DNA of 40,728 nucleotides from a bacterium (GTDB taxonomy: Bacteria > Patescibacteriota > Saccharimonadia > Saccharimonadales > SZUA-47), in assembly GCA_030427365.1 (NCBI GenBank), contig JAUHWW010000006.1, positions 1-40,728 of the forward strand. The letters are read 5' to 3'. Below are positions 17,501-23,824 of the stretch, one piece after another. The translations under genes and the position numbers were made by a program. The notes under the pieces were generated by a model. It saw nothing but the letters and a program-made list of their open reading frames with translations. It was not told the origin of the DNA and made no database searches. Positions within the stretch are counted from its first letter, which is position 1. Each line of letters begins with the position of its first letter.

Positions 17501-17951
17501 CTGTGAACACCAGGTTGTTTCCAGAACAGTTTGCCGACGCATTAGACTTTGCGGCTCCACCTGTCATGGTAGGCCCAAAGCCTGCTGTTGCATGTCTATA
17601 TACCTGTGCTTCGATACTCGTGTTACCGATTGAATTGTAGCCGGAAACGGTACCGCACGCAGCGATTATCCTTATTTCTATATTTTGATTAGGAGTACCA
17701 GTAGGTATGGCGACTTTGTAGGTTGCGCTCGGGGCATCTAGCGTCACACCTGACCCTGCGATTGCAACCATTGCAACTGCATTATTCCCGGTGCTGTGAG
17801 TTGAGTCAGTGTAAGTCCTAGAAAGCGCATCTGCATGCGCAGAACTAAATAAAAACAAAGATGCAATAAAAACCAAAAAAGCGTAAGTTAAAGGATTTTT
17901 AATCAGCCGATTATTCAAAACTAAGCTAAAGTAACGGCTCATCGGTGTCAT
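14502..17951 (-). CDS. Large secreted surface protein, candidate adhesin
   Basis: About 1149 residues from the ATG at 17951 (a TTG at 17966 and an ATG at 17942 are alternatives). A signal peptide (PLTYAFLVFIASLFLFSSAHA-DA) marks it as secreted. The body is Ser/Thr/Gly/Asn-rich with beta-sandwich-like stretches, including a CARDB/Ig-like segment (VTIGGRVRNYGTGTGANNY onward). The last ~250 residues form a Gly/Asn-rich repeat resembling bactofilin-type beta-helices (VLYVDGDVYIDSTVSQVHAN, NLVIEGSLRAGG) and end in RFNPEIYVIPNG. No LPXTG anchor is visible. It lies directly upstream of pilM and overlaps the TPR-like gene by 26 bases. A role as pilus-associated adhesin is inferred from position only. 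Confidence 0.7.
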   Translation of the reverse strand: MTPMSRYFSLVLNNRLIKNPLTYAFLVFIASLFLFSSAHADALSRTYTDSTHSTGNNAVAMVAIAGSGVTLDAPSATYKVAIPTGTPNQNIEIRIIAACGTVSGYNSIGNTSIEAQVYRHATAGFGPTMTGGAAKSNASANCSGNNLVFTVPTSEFSTLTEDYGSSYRVALLQVRKTGGTGIRSFRVQASLSSAVVTAAEIGNASASPGQPSAVVVSAWDGRGPSTGNVAGRISYYFSPNCNFFNDSSPNSRTAYLKWFDADVGASNQPQNISWQLIDIGNGSVVASRSGSQLGANGEFREAPVTLIRGRSYEWRWENVNRTNGIQVWVPFSEITTLVTCADPIDPVGYADSCVLSGNNTIIYGWAYDDNASTNDGRPRVTTRLNGGSAVTDDTDRSYRNSQINSYLDTFSHGNRARDNRYGFAITYSGLTRGNTYNLSGTVLDVGPGSNQALGINTSSSPPSGGVSGSSGFPGSRIPDACLPNIPPTTWDYRHYQFNDGAASGTTYPLIRAGTSVTIGGRVRNYGTGTGANNYDYRLRVSLNGGSTWSNMPSGSWTAESQLASGATSSPTRSATYTIPSSTAPGTIVCFRGEISPYLGTRSSSGTISVTSSGWRVTSNRCVEIEDVPTQVTINPASSNCTTLSYNIIDPDTPNGFTVQLLVDGLVYASFTRNNQNRGANTYGISRWRDLVGRNFEVRVTHPDNPTALSGVWTPGACVTVNCEVSPLAIEANDPFSLTVTSNNSATLGSEAGTYEYEVFLRVTGLMDPEEQLDDPATAQTISPTVQTLSETSRLLVSPGAGRLSLTGRIVFVGAPNPPPCNRTAVVTARPYVRFYGNDVIACGTGDIANINVNHGYVGGSSYADYRGSASQLAVMAAGINGKPLSSNPVADQGLLPGSQVDRGNPWALAFANSGNNSGGTAITTNQDTFGGELDGNVCGRDVDEEFGRLNNGLTPTLSSSENLNSLNGRVGYGGGGILSIRGNNIVNRNIVLVAESDLLIDGNITLNGSNWSDTDDIPSVILYVDGDVYIDSTVSQVHANIIATGDIHTCSSGSTSLLAPLDEDFIANSCAGNLVIEGSLRAGGYVHFLRTTSSVLNGGSFDEAHASPTIAESVRFNPEIYVIPNGAGVPARPGVQPPYDSIIARPPSF

Positions 17952-18414
17952 AGTAGTCTTCACCAACTTCCTCCAACTCTAAGTACTTATCATTGACGGC
18001 ATCGGTACTAAGCTCTACCCTTGTTTTTTTTATAGTAATATCGCTCTTAACACCATCATCTTTGGCCAACAATAAAGCATCATCATATGAACTAATTGCA
18101 GATTCCACTTCTCCGAGGTTGAAAAAACAGTCCCCTTTCAGAGCTGTTAAAAGTGCTTTATCATTGCCTTCAAACACCTGAATGCTTTCGTCAATCTGAC
18201 CCCGCACATCGTCGGTACAACCATCAATACTGATACGATTCTCCAATAACTTTATTGTAGGATCTTCTGAATAGCTAGCAATGCTGTTCGAGTCAGCGCC
18301 AGTATCAGCCTGTTCCTTCTCCGTGGAGTTTTGAACCATTGATACGATGATAGTAACCGCAGCCAATACAACACAAACAATTCCCACTACCGCCGCAATC
18401 TGTTTCCGATGCAT
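17926..18414 (-). CDS. Membrane-anchored TPR-like protein
   Basis: 162 residues. An N-terminal membrane helix (IAAVVGIVCVVLAAVTIIVSMV) is followed by an acidic external part with a TPR-like helical repeat (ALLTALKGDCFFNLGEVESA, then ISSYDDALLLAKDDG) and two cysteines. It overlaps the start of the large secreted protein, so the two are probably made together; TPR proteins often help partner assembly. Function otherwise unknown. The promoter places the start codon at the predicted transcription start. Confidence 0.65.
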   Translation of the reverse strand: MHRKQIAAVVGIVCVVLAAVTIIVSMVQNSTEKEQADTGADSNSIASYSEDPTIKLLENRISIDGCTDDVRGQIDESIQVFEGNDKALLTALKGDCFFNLGEVESAISSYDDALLLAKDDGVKSDITIKKTRVELSTDAVNDKYLELEEVGEDYYDTDEPLL

Positions 18415-18420
18415 GAAAAA

Positions 18421-18429
18421 ATTATAGCA
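18421..18429 (-). promoter_or_regulatory. Extended -10 promoter, leaderless
   Basis: Minus-strand TGC-TATAAT is followed by exactly 6 bases (TTTTTC) and then the ATG at 18414. The predicted transcript therefore starts at the start codon. Confidence 0.6.
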
Positions 18430-18480
18430 TGAGCTTTATCAGGAAGTTGTTTTCTGGGACTATTAATTCAAAATTAAAGG

Positions 18481-19746
18481 CTAGGGCTGCGGAGCATCCA
18501 CTGGTAAACCAATCACAGGGCTTGGCTCCGGCGGAAGTTCCACTCCGTTGCAAGCGACCTCAATTGGGTTACCGTTATTGAGCCACTCATAGTCATAAAA
18601 ACCTGTCTGGTATGTTCTTTTAATCAGAAATTGTGTAGATATAAATCCAGGATCAGGATCTACTGAGAACCCGACGTTCTGAATCACATTAGGGTTATAA
18701 GTTATATCATAAGGCTCAAAGAGATTTGAATAGTATGTTGCAGTAACTAGTTCATCTCTATCGTTCTCAAAAACAAAATTGAATTCAGGATAAATTCCGT
18801 CCATACAAGATTTAGTAATATCTGTATTCTCTTCAGGAATACCACCATCCCTCGAATCAAACAGTCGCTCTGGTGTTTGCGAGGTTCCGTTAACTTGACC
18901 ATTTACGTCAGCAATAAAGTGAGCGCTAGCAAGAGTATTAAAGCAGATATCACCGTTTTCGTCGGTTGAGAGAATCGTGGTGTTGGCAATAGTTTGACCT
19001 GGTGCATAGTTAAGAATTGAAGCATCTGGCATTGCTTCACTGCATGGCCATGCGGTCACGTGACCTGCGGCTTCAGGCTGAGTGATAGTTGCATTGATGG
19101 CGTATTGGGTGTTTGGTTCACCGACACGGACTGGTGCTGTCTCACCAGCATCTAACCGCACTTTTCTATCATCCCTCGAATCAAACAGTCGCTCTGCCGT
19201 TTGCCCAGTTCCGTTTACCTGGCCGTTTTTATCAACAACGAGGTGTGCAGCAGCAAGTGTGTTGAAGCAAATGTCACCATTTTCATCAGTAGTAAGGATA
19301 GTCGTGTTGGCAATAGTTTGACCTGGTGCATAGTTAAGAATTGAAGCATCTGGCATTGCTTCACTGCATGGCCATGCGGTCACGTGACCTGCGGCTTCAG
19401 GCTGAGTGATAGTTGCATTGATGGCGTATTGGGTGTTTGGTTCACCGACAGAAACCTTAATCGTCTCACCGGCTTGAGGCTTATCATTGTCCTCTGCAGC
19501 TGCTGCAGTAGGCAACAAAGCAAGTCCGGCAAGCAAACCTACTGTAGCCTTAACCTTCTTTGAGCGAGGTTTTTTCTTTTCTTGTGTTATTGCGCGTGGA
19601 GAACTAGTAGTAGCAGTGTCGGTATGGTTATGACGTTCAAGCCAGCGGCCAAAAACACCCGTTTCCGGACTTATGCTCTTACTTCCTTGAAGGAAATAGC
19701 TCGATTTGTCGTTGCTTCTCGTAAGTAATGACTTTAATAGTCCCAT
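18481..19746 (-). CDS. Surface protein with two near-identical tandem repeats
   Basis: 421 residues: a basic N-terminal extension of about 65 residues, a membrane or signal helix (VKATVGLLAGLALLPTAAAA), two repeats of ~108 residues, and a unique C-terminal domain with two cysteines ending in a proline-rich tail. Each repeat has NATITQPEAAGHVTAWPC, then NYAPGQTIANTTIL, then a DVNGQVNG-type strand and RLFDSRD. This pattern is known from actinobacterial and saccharibacterial exported proteins (TVWPCG, NLNY, DVNGY, LDTR). Parts of the repeats are identical at DNA level, so the duplication is recent or homogenised. A Crp-type site lies upstream of its promoter. Likely a cell-surface or adhesion protein; not proven. 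Confidence 0.7.
   Translation of the reverse strand: MGLLKSLLTRSNDKSSYFLQGSKSISPETGVFGRWLERHNHTDTATTSSPRAITQEKKKPRSKKVKATVGLLAGLALLPTAAAAEDNDKPQAGETIKVSVGEPNTQYAINATITQPEAAGHVTAWPCSEAMPDASILNYAPGQTIANTTILTTDENGDICFNTLAAAHLVVDKNGQVNGTGQTAERLFDSRDDRKVRLDAGETAPVRVGEPNTQYAINATITQPEAAGHVTAWPCSEAMPDASILNYAPGQTIANTTILSTDENGDICFNTLASAHFIADVNGQVNGTSQTPERLFDSRDGGIPEENTDITKSCMDGIYPEFNFVFENDRDELVTATYYSNLFEPYDITYNPNVIQNVGFSVDPDPGFISTQFLIKRTYQTGFYDYEWLNNGNPIEVACNGVELPPEPSPVIGLPVDAPQP
18980..19450 (-). repeat. 147-bp exact direct repeat inside the surface protein gene
   Basis: Positions 18980-19126 and 19304-19450 are identical over 147 bases, at a period of 324 bases (108 codons). Flanking parts of each repeat differ. 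Such a repeat can expand or contract by slippage or recombination, varying protein length, and is also a place where short-read assembly can collapse copies. Confidence 0.95.
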
Positions 19747-19788
19747 TGTTTTTCACTTTGGTTAAGTAATAAAACGCCCTGCACTACC

Positions 19789-19794
19789 AGTATA
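19789..19794 (-). promoter_or_regulatory. -10 box of the repeat surface protein gene
   Basis: Minus-strand TATACT, predicted start near 19782, leader about 35 bases. No good -35 box is present, as is usual at activator-dependent promoters. The Crp-type site at 19817-19836 is centred about 44 bases upstream of the predicted start. Confidence 0.5.
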
Positions 19795-19816
19795 GCCCAC
19801 CTACTACTGTTCTGTG

Positions 19817-19836
19817 TATGTGAATTATATCACATA
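19817..19836. promoter_or_regulatory. Crp/Fnr-type operator
   Basis: Perfect palindrome with TATGTGA and TCACATA arms around a 6-base spacer: the TGTGA-N6-TCACA consensus of Crp. The Crp-like protein encoded at 23825-24478 has an RETTSR recognition helix matching Crp's RETVGR. Confidence 0.7.
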
Positions 19837-19851
19837 TTAGCTTTCAATGCA

Positions 19852-19873
19852 ACACTTTCCCCACCGAAAGTGT
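19852..19873. other. Hairpin in the gap before the surface protein gene
   Basis: Perfect stem ACACTTTC / GAAAGTGT with a CCCACC loop, between the small membrane protein gene and the Crp-type site. There is no T-run in either direction, so it is a weak terminator at best. Confidence 0.4.
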
Positions 19874-19906
19874 GGCTTTTCCGCAGGAGTGGATAACCAC
19901 GATAGT

Positions 19907-20104
19907 TTAACAAGGTGTGACGTCTGAGGTCGCGTCGTCACACGATATCGGTGCCGCAACACTGTCGAAGCCTGGAAGCCTGTCTGGAGCGACTACCGCG
20001 ACAGCAACAGACGCTGTCACAACGCAAGCAGCGATAGCTAAAGGCCGGGTAATCCCCGCTGGACGGTCTTGGCGCTCTGAACGATCAAGAGAATTTTCTG
20101 ACAT
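19907..20104 (-). CDS. Small membrane or exported protein
   Basis: 65 residues from the ATG at 20104, chosen because AAAGGAAA lies just upstream; an in-frame ATG at 20122 is less likely. A polar N-terminus with RSERQDR is followed by one hydrophobic helix (LAIAACVVTASVAVAVVA) and a 24-residue tail with two cysteines (ISC, TPC). No family recognised. Confidence 0.55.
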   Translation of the reverse strand: MSENSLDRSERQDRPAGITRPLAIAACVVTASVAVAVVAPDRLPGFDSVAAPISCDDATSDVTPC

Positions 20105-20138
20105 TATTTTCCTTTCAAACACTTTATTTTATTTATAA

Positions 20139-20155
20139 GTAGAGAGCTACTCTAC
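20139..20155. promoter_or_regulatory. 17-bp palindrome between two divergent promoters
   Basis: GTAGAG and CTCTAC arms around AGCTA. It lies immediately upstream of a TATAAA-like box for the small membrane protein gene and ~16 bases from the ychF -35 region. Possible operator; no regulator assigned. Confidence 0.35.
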
Positions 20156-20170
20156 CACAGAACTCTCAGC

Positions 20171-20198
20171 CTGACAAATACACGTTATCTGTTAAAAT
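20171..20198 (+). promoter_or_regulatory. ychF promoter, leaderless
   Basis: CTGACA at 20171-20176, 16-base spacer, TAAAAT at 20193-20198. The ATG at 20205 is 6 bases after the -10 box, at the predicted transcription start. Confidence 0.6.
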
Positions 20199-20204
20199 AG
20201 TGTG

Positions 20205-21290
20205 ATGGCTTTAGAAATTGGAATTGTAGGCTTGCCAAATGTTGGCAAATCGACCCTATTCAACGCACTCACAGACAGCAATATTCTCGCTGCTAACTAT
20301 CCCTTTGCAACCATTGAACCGAACACCGGCATTGTTCCCGTACCTGATGAACGCTTAGGAAAGCTCGCCGACATGTACCACTCACAGAAAGTCATCCCAG
20401 CCACCGTCACATTTGTCGATATCGCAGGCTTAGTCGAAGGAGCAAGTAAAGGCGAGGGTCTCGGCAACCAATTCCTCAGCCATATTCGTTCGTGCAACGC
20501 AATTGTTCAAGTCGTGCGTGCATTTGAGTCAGGCGACGTTTTGCGCAGTGACTCATCAAAAGACCCAGAACATGACATTGATGTTATCCTCACCGAGCTG
20601 GTCCTCGCCGATCTGCAGACTGTCGATAATCGCTTGCCACGCTTTGCTAAAGAAGCTAGAGCAAACCCAAAGATGAAGCCACTCGCTGATGACTTGCAAA
20701 AGATAAAAGATGTGTTCGAAGCCGGCAATCCACTCTGGAAAGACGCGGCGTTGCTGGAGGCATACCATGAACACTTCAGCGATTTGCAGCTGATGACAGC
20801 CAAGCCGATTCTTTATTTGTTCAACCTCGACGAAGACGATCTAGGAAATACTGAAAAGCAAGCAGAACTTCAAAAGCTTGTTGCCCCCGCCCCTGCCGTG
20901 TTTGTCAGTGCGAAACTCGAGGATGAGCTGCGCGGACTCGACGAGCCTGACCGCGATGAAATGCTCGCGAGCTACGGCCAAAAAGAGCCTGGCCTACACA
21001 AGGTAATCAAAGCTGCCTATGATTTGCTTGGCTTGCAAAGCTATCTCACTGCCGGTGAGAAAGAAGTTCGCGCTTGGACAGTGCGAAAAGGCTCCACTGC
21101 TCCGCAGGCCGCTGGCGTCATTCACAGTGATTTTGAAAAAGGCTTTATCGCCGCGCAGATCGTCGACTACGATGACTTGATGGCCGCCGGCTCAGAATCA
21201 GCCGCTCGCTCCCAGGGTAAACTCCGCACCGAGGGCAAAACCTACATCATGCAGCCGGGTGATGTCGTTGAATTTCGATTCAACAACTGA
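20205..21290 (+). CDS. ychF: Ribosome-binding GTPase/ATPase YchF (OLA1 family)
   Basis: 361 residues from the ATG at 20205 (a GTG at 20202 is possible). P-loop GLPNVGKST at residues 9-17, DIAGLVEGA as the G3 motif, and NLDE where classical GTPases have NKxD, the change that makes YchF prefer ATP. A coiled-coil insert and the C-terminal TGS domain (LQSYLTAGEKEVRAW to the end) are present, so the gene is full length. A second, diverged copy of its last 15 codons lies beyond the double-hairpin element downstream. Confidence 0.97.
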   Translation: MALEIGIVGLPNVGKSTLFNALTDSNILAANYPFATIEPNTGIVPVPDERLGKLADMYHSQKVIPATVTFVDIAGLVEGASKGEGLGNQFLSHIRSCNAIVQVVRAFESGDVLRSDSSKDPEHDIDVILTELVLADLQTVDNRLPRFAKEARANPKMKPLADDLQKIKDVFEAGNPLWKDAALLEAYHEHFSDLQLMTAKPILYLFNLDEDDLGNTEKQAELQKLVAPAPAVFVSAKLEDELRGLDEPDRDEMLASYGQKEPGLHKVIKAAYDLLGLQSYLTAGEKEVRAWTVRKGSTAPQAAGVIHSDFEKGFIAAQIVDYDDLMAAGSESAARSQGKLRTEGKTYIMQPGDVVEFRFNN

Positions 21291-21301
21291 TAATGCAGCG
21301 C

Positions 21302-21374
21302 GGAAAGAGTAGCCGTAGAAGCGGCTTTGCCGACTTCAACGCGCGACATGAGAAAACCTGCAAGGTTGTCTCAT
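21302..21374 (+). repeat. Double-hairpin element, copy A
   Basis: In order on the plus strand: tail GGAAAGAGTAGCC (21302-21314), hairpin 2 GAAG-CGGC-TTT-GCCG-A-CTTC (21318-21337, bulged A), GCGCGAC, hairpin 1 ATGAGA/TCTCAT enclosing AACCT/AGGTT (21348-21374). Copies B (40006-40082) and C (31836-31910, minus) share order, stems and bulge with compensating base changes. It lies between the ychF stop and a duplicate of the ychF 3' end. Confidence 0.75.
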
Positions 21375-21381
21375 AGATTGC

Positions 21382-21426
21382 GTCATGCAGCCAGGCGATG
21401 TAGTTGAATTCAGGTTCAACAACTAG
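21382..21426 (+). pseudogene. Diverged duplicate of the last 15 ychF codons
   Basis: Reads VMQPGDVVEFRFNN-stop, against IMQPGDVVEFRFNN-stop at 21246-21290. The coding differences are one conservative change (Ile/Val) and otherwise synonymous, so this copy diverged while it was still a coding sequence. It has no start or upstream gene body. Confidence 0.85.
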
Positions 21427-21437
21427 GACTGTCGTCG

Positions 21438-21466
21438 TTGAGTTCAGAAGTAGCACCTGATACGCT
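21438..21466 (+). promoter_or_regulatory. Promoter of the DUF4260 gene
   Basis: TTGAGT at 21438-21443, 17-base spacer, TACGCT at 21461-21466. The ATG at 21474 follows after 7 bases, suggesting a leaderless mRNA. The -10 is weak. Confidence 0.4.
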
Positions 21467-21473
21467 AGTGGTC

Positions 21474-21866
21474 ATGAGCAAACAAACAGACGATTTCCGT
21501 CATTTCATCACCCATCTCAAGTTTGAAGCGCTCGCGCTCGCACTTCTTATGGCTGCACTTATCAACCAATCCGATTACAGTATGTGGTGGCTGCTGATCG
21601 GTTTCCCGCTTGTGGACATTGGCATGATCGGTTACGCAAAAAACTCTCGGATTGGTGCTATGACTTATAACCTACTTCATAACGCGACGATTCCAACGCT
21701 CATGATTGCTACCGGCGTTGTACTTACCCTGCCGCTAGTATCACTTATCGGCTTTGTTTGGACGTTCCACACAGCTATCGACCGCGTGCTCGGCTATGGC
21801 CTCAAACATAAGCATTCGTTCAAAGCCACTCATATGGGCGAAATAGCATCAGTACGCAATAACTAA
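21474..21866 (+). CDS. DUF4260 family membrane protein
   Basis: 130 residues from the ATG at 21474; an upstream in-frame GTG at 21438 would run through the promoter. Three or four hydrophobic helices. The conserved C-terminal block FHTAIDRVLGYGLKHKHSFKATHMG, shown here as FHTAIDRVLGYGLK, then SFKATHMG, matches the DUF4260 signature, as do GAMTYNLLHN and the N-terminal FEALALALL. Biochemical role unknown. Confidence 0.8.
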   Translation: MSKQTDDFRHFITHLKFEALALALLMAALINQSDYSMWWLLIGFPLVDIGMIGYAKNSRIGAMTYNLLHNATIPTLMIATGVVLTLPLVSLIGFVWTFHTAIDRVLGYGLKHKHSFKATHMGEIASVRNN

Positions 21867-21879
21867 CCGTCATTGACGG

Positions 21880-22272
21880 CTATACTACTCGAAAAAGCTT
21901 GTCGAATATTCTCCAATGTGTCTCAGGTACCTCAGTAATGAGGCCAAATGCTGGCATCGTGACGCAACCATTCTGCCACACAATCGGAACAGGTACTGGA
22001 CCGTCAATTCCATGTCGTATTCGTACGTCACTCTTACTAAAATATGCCGAGGTAGTTGGTTCATTTTCTATATCTAAGCCAACAGTTACTATCGGATCTT
22101 CGAAGCGCATATAAACAGCCACACCATACTCATGATCTTCTAGTGATGCCATGTCTCGGAGTTCAGCAGTTGAGAGTCTACCAAGCCCTATTGCTTTTTT
22201 TCTCAGCTGTTTTGGCCGCAGAGAACCGTCCAGAAATTCAGGCTGTGCAAAGTGTTGTTGTTCCAAAGTCAT
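21880..22272 (-). CDS. Hypothetical protein
   Basis: 130 residues, soluble, mixed alpha/beta, no membrane segment or recognised motif. A conserved-looking stretch is EYGVAVYMRFEDPIVTVGLD. The ATG lies 6 bases after a TAAGAT -10 box (minus strand), so it may be leaderless. It sits convergent to DUF4260, 13 bases apart, and 21 bases downstream of the serine hydrolase gene. Confidence 0.6.
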   Translation of the reverse strand: MTLEQQHFAQPEFLDGSLRPKQLRKKAIGLGRLSTAELRDMASLEDHEYGVAVYMRFEDPIVTVGLDIENEPTTSAYFSKSDVRIRHGIDGPVPVPIVWQNGCVTMPAFGLITEVPETHWRIFDKLFRVV

Positions 22273-22293
22273 ACTTATATCTTACCAGATTTC

Positions 22294-23169
22294 CTAAAGT
22301 TCTGTACTTAATTTCGACTCTAACAGAACAGCTAACCCTCTCAAATAATTTGTACCGGCTCCATTCGTTACTGCAGACAAAATAAACTGTGAGCCATCTT
22401 CTAGCTGTACAATGGCAACGTCGTGGTACTCATCAAGTTCCCTGAAGCCAATCTTGTTATAGACAGTAATCGACTCAGAAAAGCCTGCATCAAACGTGTC
22501 GTCATAAATCTGATCTTTCATTGATGCTAGCAGTCGTTGTTGCACTCCTTCGCTCAAGCCCTCACCAGTTGCAATTCTTTGCAACATAAGAGCTGCGTCA
22601 CCCGCCGATGTCGTAATCGATGTCATACTGGTATTCGTGAGCCCATACTCTTGCATCGTTGTGTTTAACGCTTCCTTACCCAGCTCGACCCATAGCTTCT
22701 CAGCACACGGACTATCTGACTCACGGATCATGATATCCAGGCATTCAGCCAAAGTGTTCCCGCCGACATAATCCTGCTCAGGGTCTAGCTCTCCAGCATC
22801 AACCGCTCGGTAGCCTTCATAGGCGACGTAGAGCTTGTAGATACTAGCCGCAAAAAACTCAGTATCTGGCTGATACGAGGCCAGCACGTCTCCATCAACT
22901 GTCGTTATCTGCACTCCAGCTTCAGCGCCTGCCGGTAGATCACCCACCCACTCTTCTAGGGCTGCTGATATCGCGTCTGTGTCAAATGCTGCTGTCACTT
23001 CCGGCTGTTCGACTTCAGCTTCTGGCTCCTCTGCAACGGTTACGTCGATCGTTTGCTCTTCTATTGGCTGCGTATCTACCGTCGGGCTTTGCAAAAAAAC
23101 AAGAGCTGCAATCACTCCCGCCAGCACGACCAGTGCAAGCGACGCCCCCACAACAACATCACGTTTCAT
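22294..23169 (-). CDS. Membrane-anchored serine hydrolase, class A beta-lactamase fold
   Basis: 291 residues. An N-terminal membrane anchor (VVVGASLALVVLAGVIAALVF) is followed by an acidic linker of ~45 residues and the catalytic domain. SxxK is ASIYK (S109, K112), the SDN-like motif is ESDSPC (151-153, Ser instead of Asn), and the KTG-like motif is NKIG. These fit beta-lactamase-related enzymes that act on peptidoglycan or peptides; true beta-lactamase activity is not implied because SDN and KTG are altered. The ATG follows a TACACT -10 box by 7 bases. Confidence 0.75.
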   Translation of the reverse strand: MKRDVVVGASLALVVLAGVIAALVFLQSPTVDTQPIEEQTIDVTVAEEPEAEVEQPEVTAAFDTDAISAALEEWVGDLPAGAEAGVQITTVDGDVLASYQPDTEFFAASIYKLYVAYEGYRAVDAGELDPEQDYVGGNTLAECLDIMIRESDSPCAEKLWVELGKEALNTTMQEYGLTNTSMTSITTSAGDAALMLQRIATGEGLSEGVQQRLLASMKDQIYDDTFDAGFSESITVYNKIGFRELDEYHDVAIVQLEDGSQFILSAVTNGAGTNYLRGLAVLLESKLSTEL

Positions 23170-23201
23170 GATTATTAGTGTACACCAGCATAAGCGTTCT
23201 A

Positions 23202-23699
23202 TCAGTAACGGAACGTATCATGCCGATGACGCGGTGCAAGCACGCCGCTGAGGGCAATCTCATCCTCTAGCTTTTTCAGATGCGATATGATCGCATGCAC
23301 AGGCTTCTTACTGTGCACTGATGACCAGAGCAATTGCTCAAGACTCTTCAGCGAGTCAAGTGATTTGTGGTGCAAATGATACGCTTTCCCGCCGATCTTA
23401 AGCGTCATTTGTCCACCGAACAGTCGCTTCACACACTCAACGTCTGTGATATCACTGCAATCGATGACTTGCGAGTACGCATGGAGCCACCTTTTATCAA
23501 GCAGAAACAGTTTTCCAGCTGCGAATGCCGCCGTGAACTTACGTCCGTCAATACTTACCGGAGTCGTAAAATCGATTTTTCCGCGATAATTAAAATACTT
23601 TTCAAGTAACTCTTTACTTGAGCGTTTTTTGGTCAGTTGGCTTGCCCCAAGTGACGCAAGACGCTTCGTGTAGAGCCACGTCGTTGCTAGTTTACTCAT
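23202..23699 (-). CDS. Hypothetical protein, possibly PH-like
   Basis: 165 residues. After a basic N-terminus with YTKRLASLGASQL comes a beta-rich core (GKIDFTTPVSIDGRKFTAAF, LFLLDKRWLHAYSQVIDCSD) reminiscent of PH/GRAM domains, then a helical C-terminus. A ribosome-binding site (GAGGTGAG) precedes the ATG. It is divergent from the Crp-like gene and shares its intergenic region. No firm family. Confidence 0.55.
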   Translation of the reverse strand: MSKLATTWLYTKRLASLGASQLTKKRSSKELLEKYFNYRGKIDFTTPVSIDGRKFTAAFAAGKLFLLDKRWLHAYSQVIDCSDITDVECVKRLFGGQMTLKIGGKAYHLHHKSLDSLKSLEQLLWSSVHSKKPVHAIISHLKKLEDEIALSGVLAPRHRHDTFRY

Positions 23700-23776
23700 T
23701 GCTCACCTCTCTTCTTTTGTACATCTATTTAACCTCACCTTTGAGAGTGTTGCAGTAATGTTCGATACGCTCCGCC

Positions 23777-23792
23777 TGTGATTTCTATCACG
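23777..23792. promoter_or_regulatory. Crp/Fnr-type operator in front of the Crp-like gene
   Basis: TGTGA-TTTCTA-TCACG, one base off the perfect palindrome. It is centred about 40 bases upstream of the predicted start of the Crp-like gene, close to the class II activator position (-41.5). This suggests positive autoregulation. Confidence 0.6.
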
Positions 23793-23811
23793 CAAAAAAA
23801 CAATGTTCTGA

Positions 23812-23817
23812 TATACT
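23812..23817 (+). promoter_or_regulatory. -10 box of the Crp-like gene
   Basis: TATACT is followed by 7 bases and the ATG at 23825, so the mRNA is predicted to be leaderless. No good -35 box is seen, consistent with activator dependence. Confidence 0.55.
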
Positions 23818-23824
23818 TTGTGAT

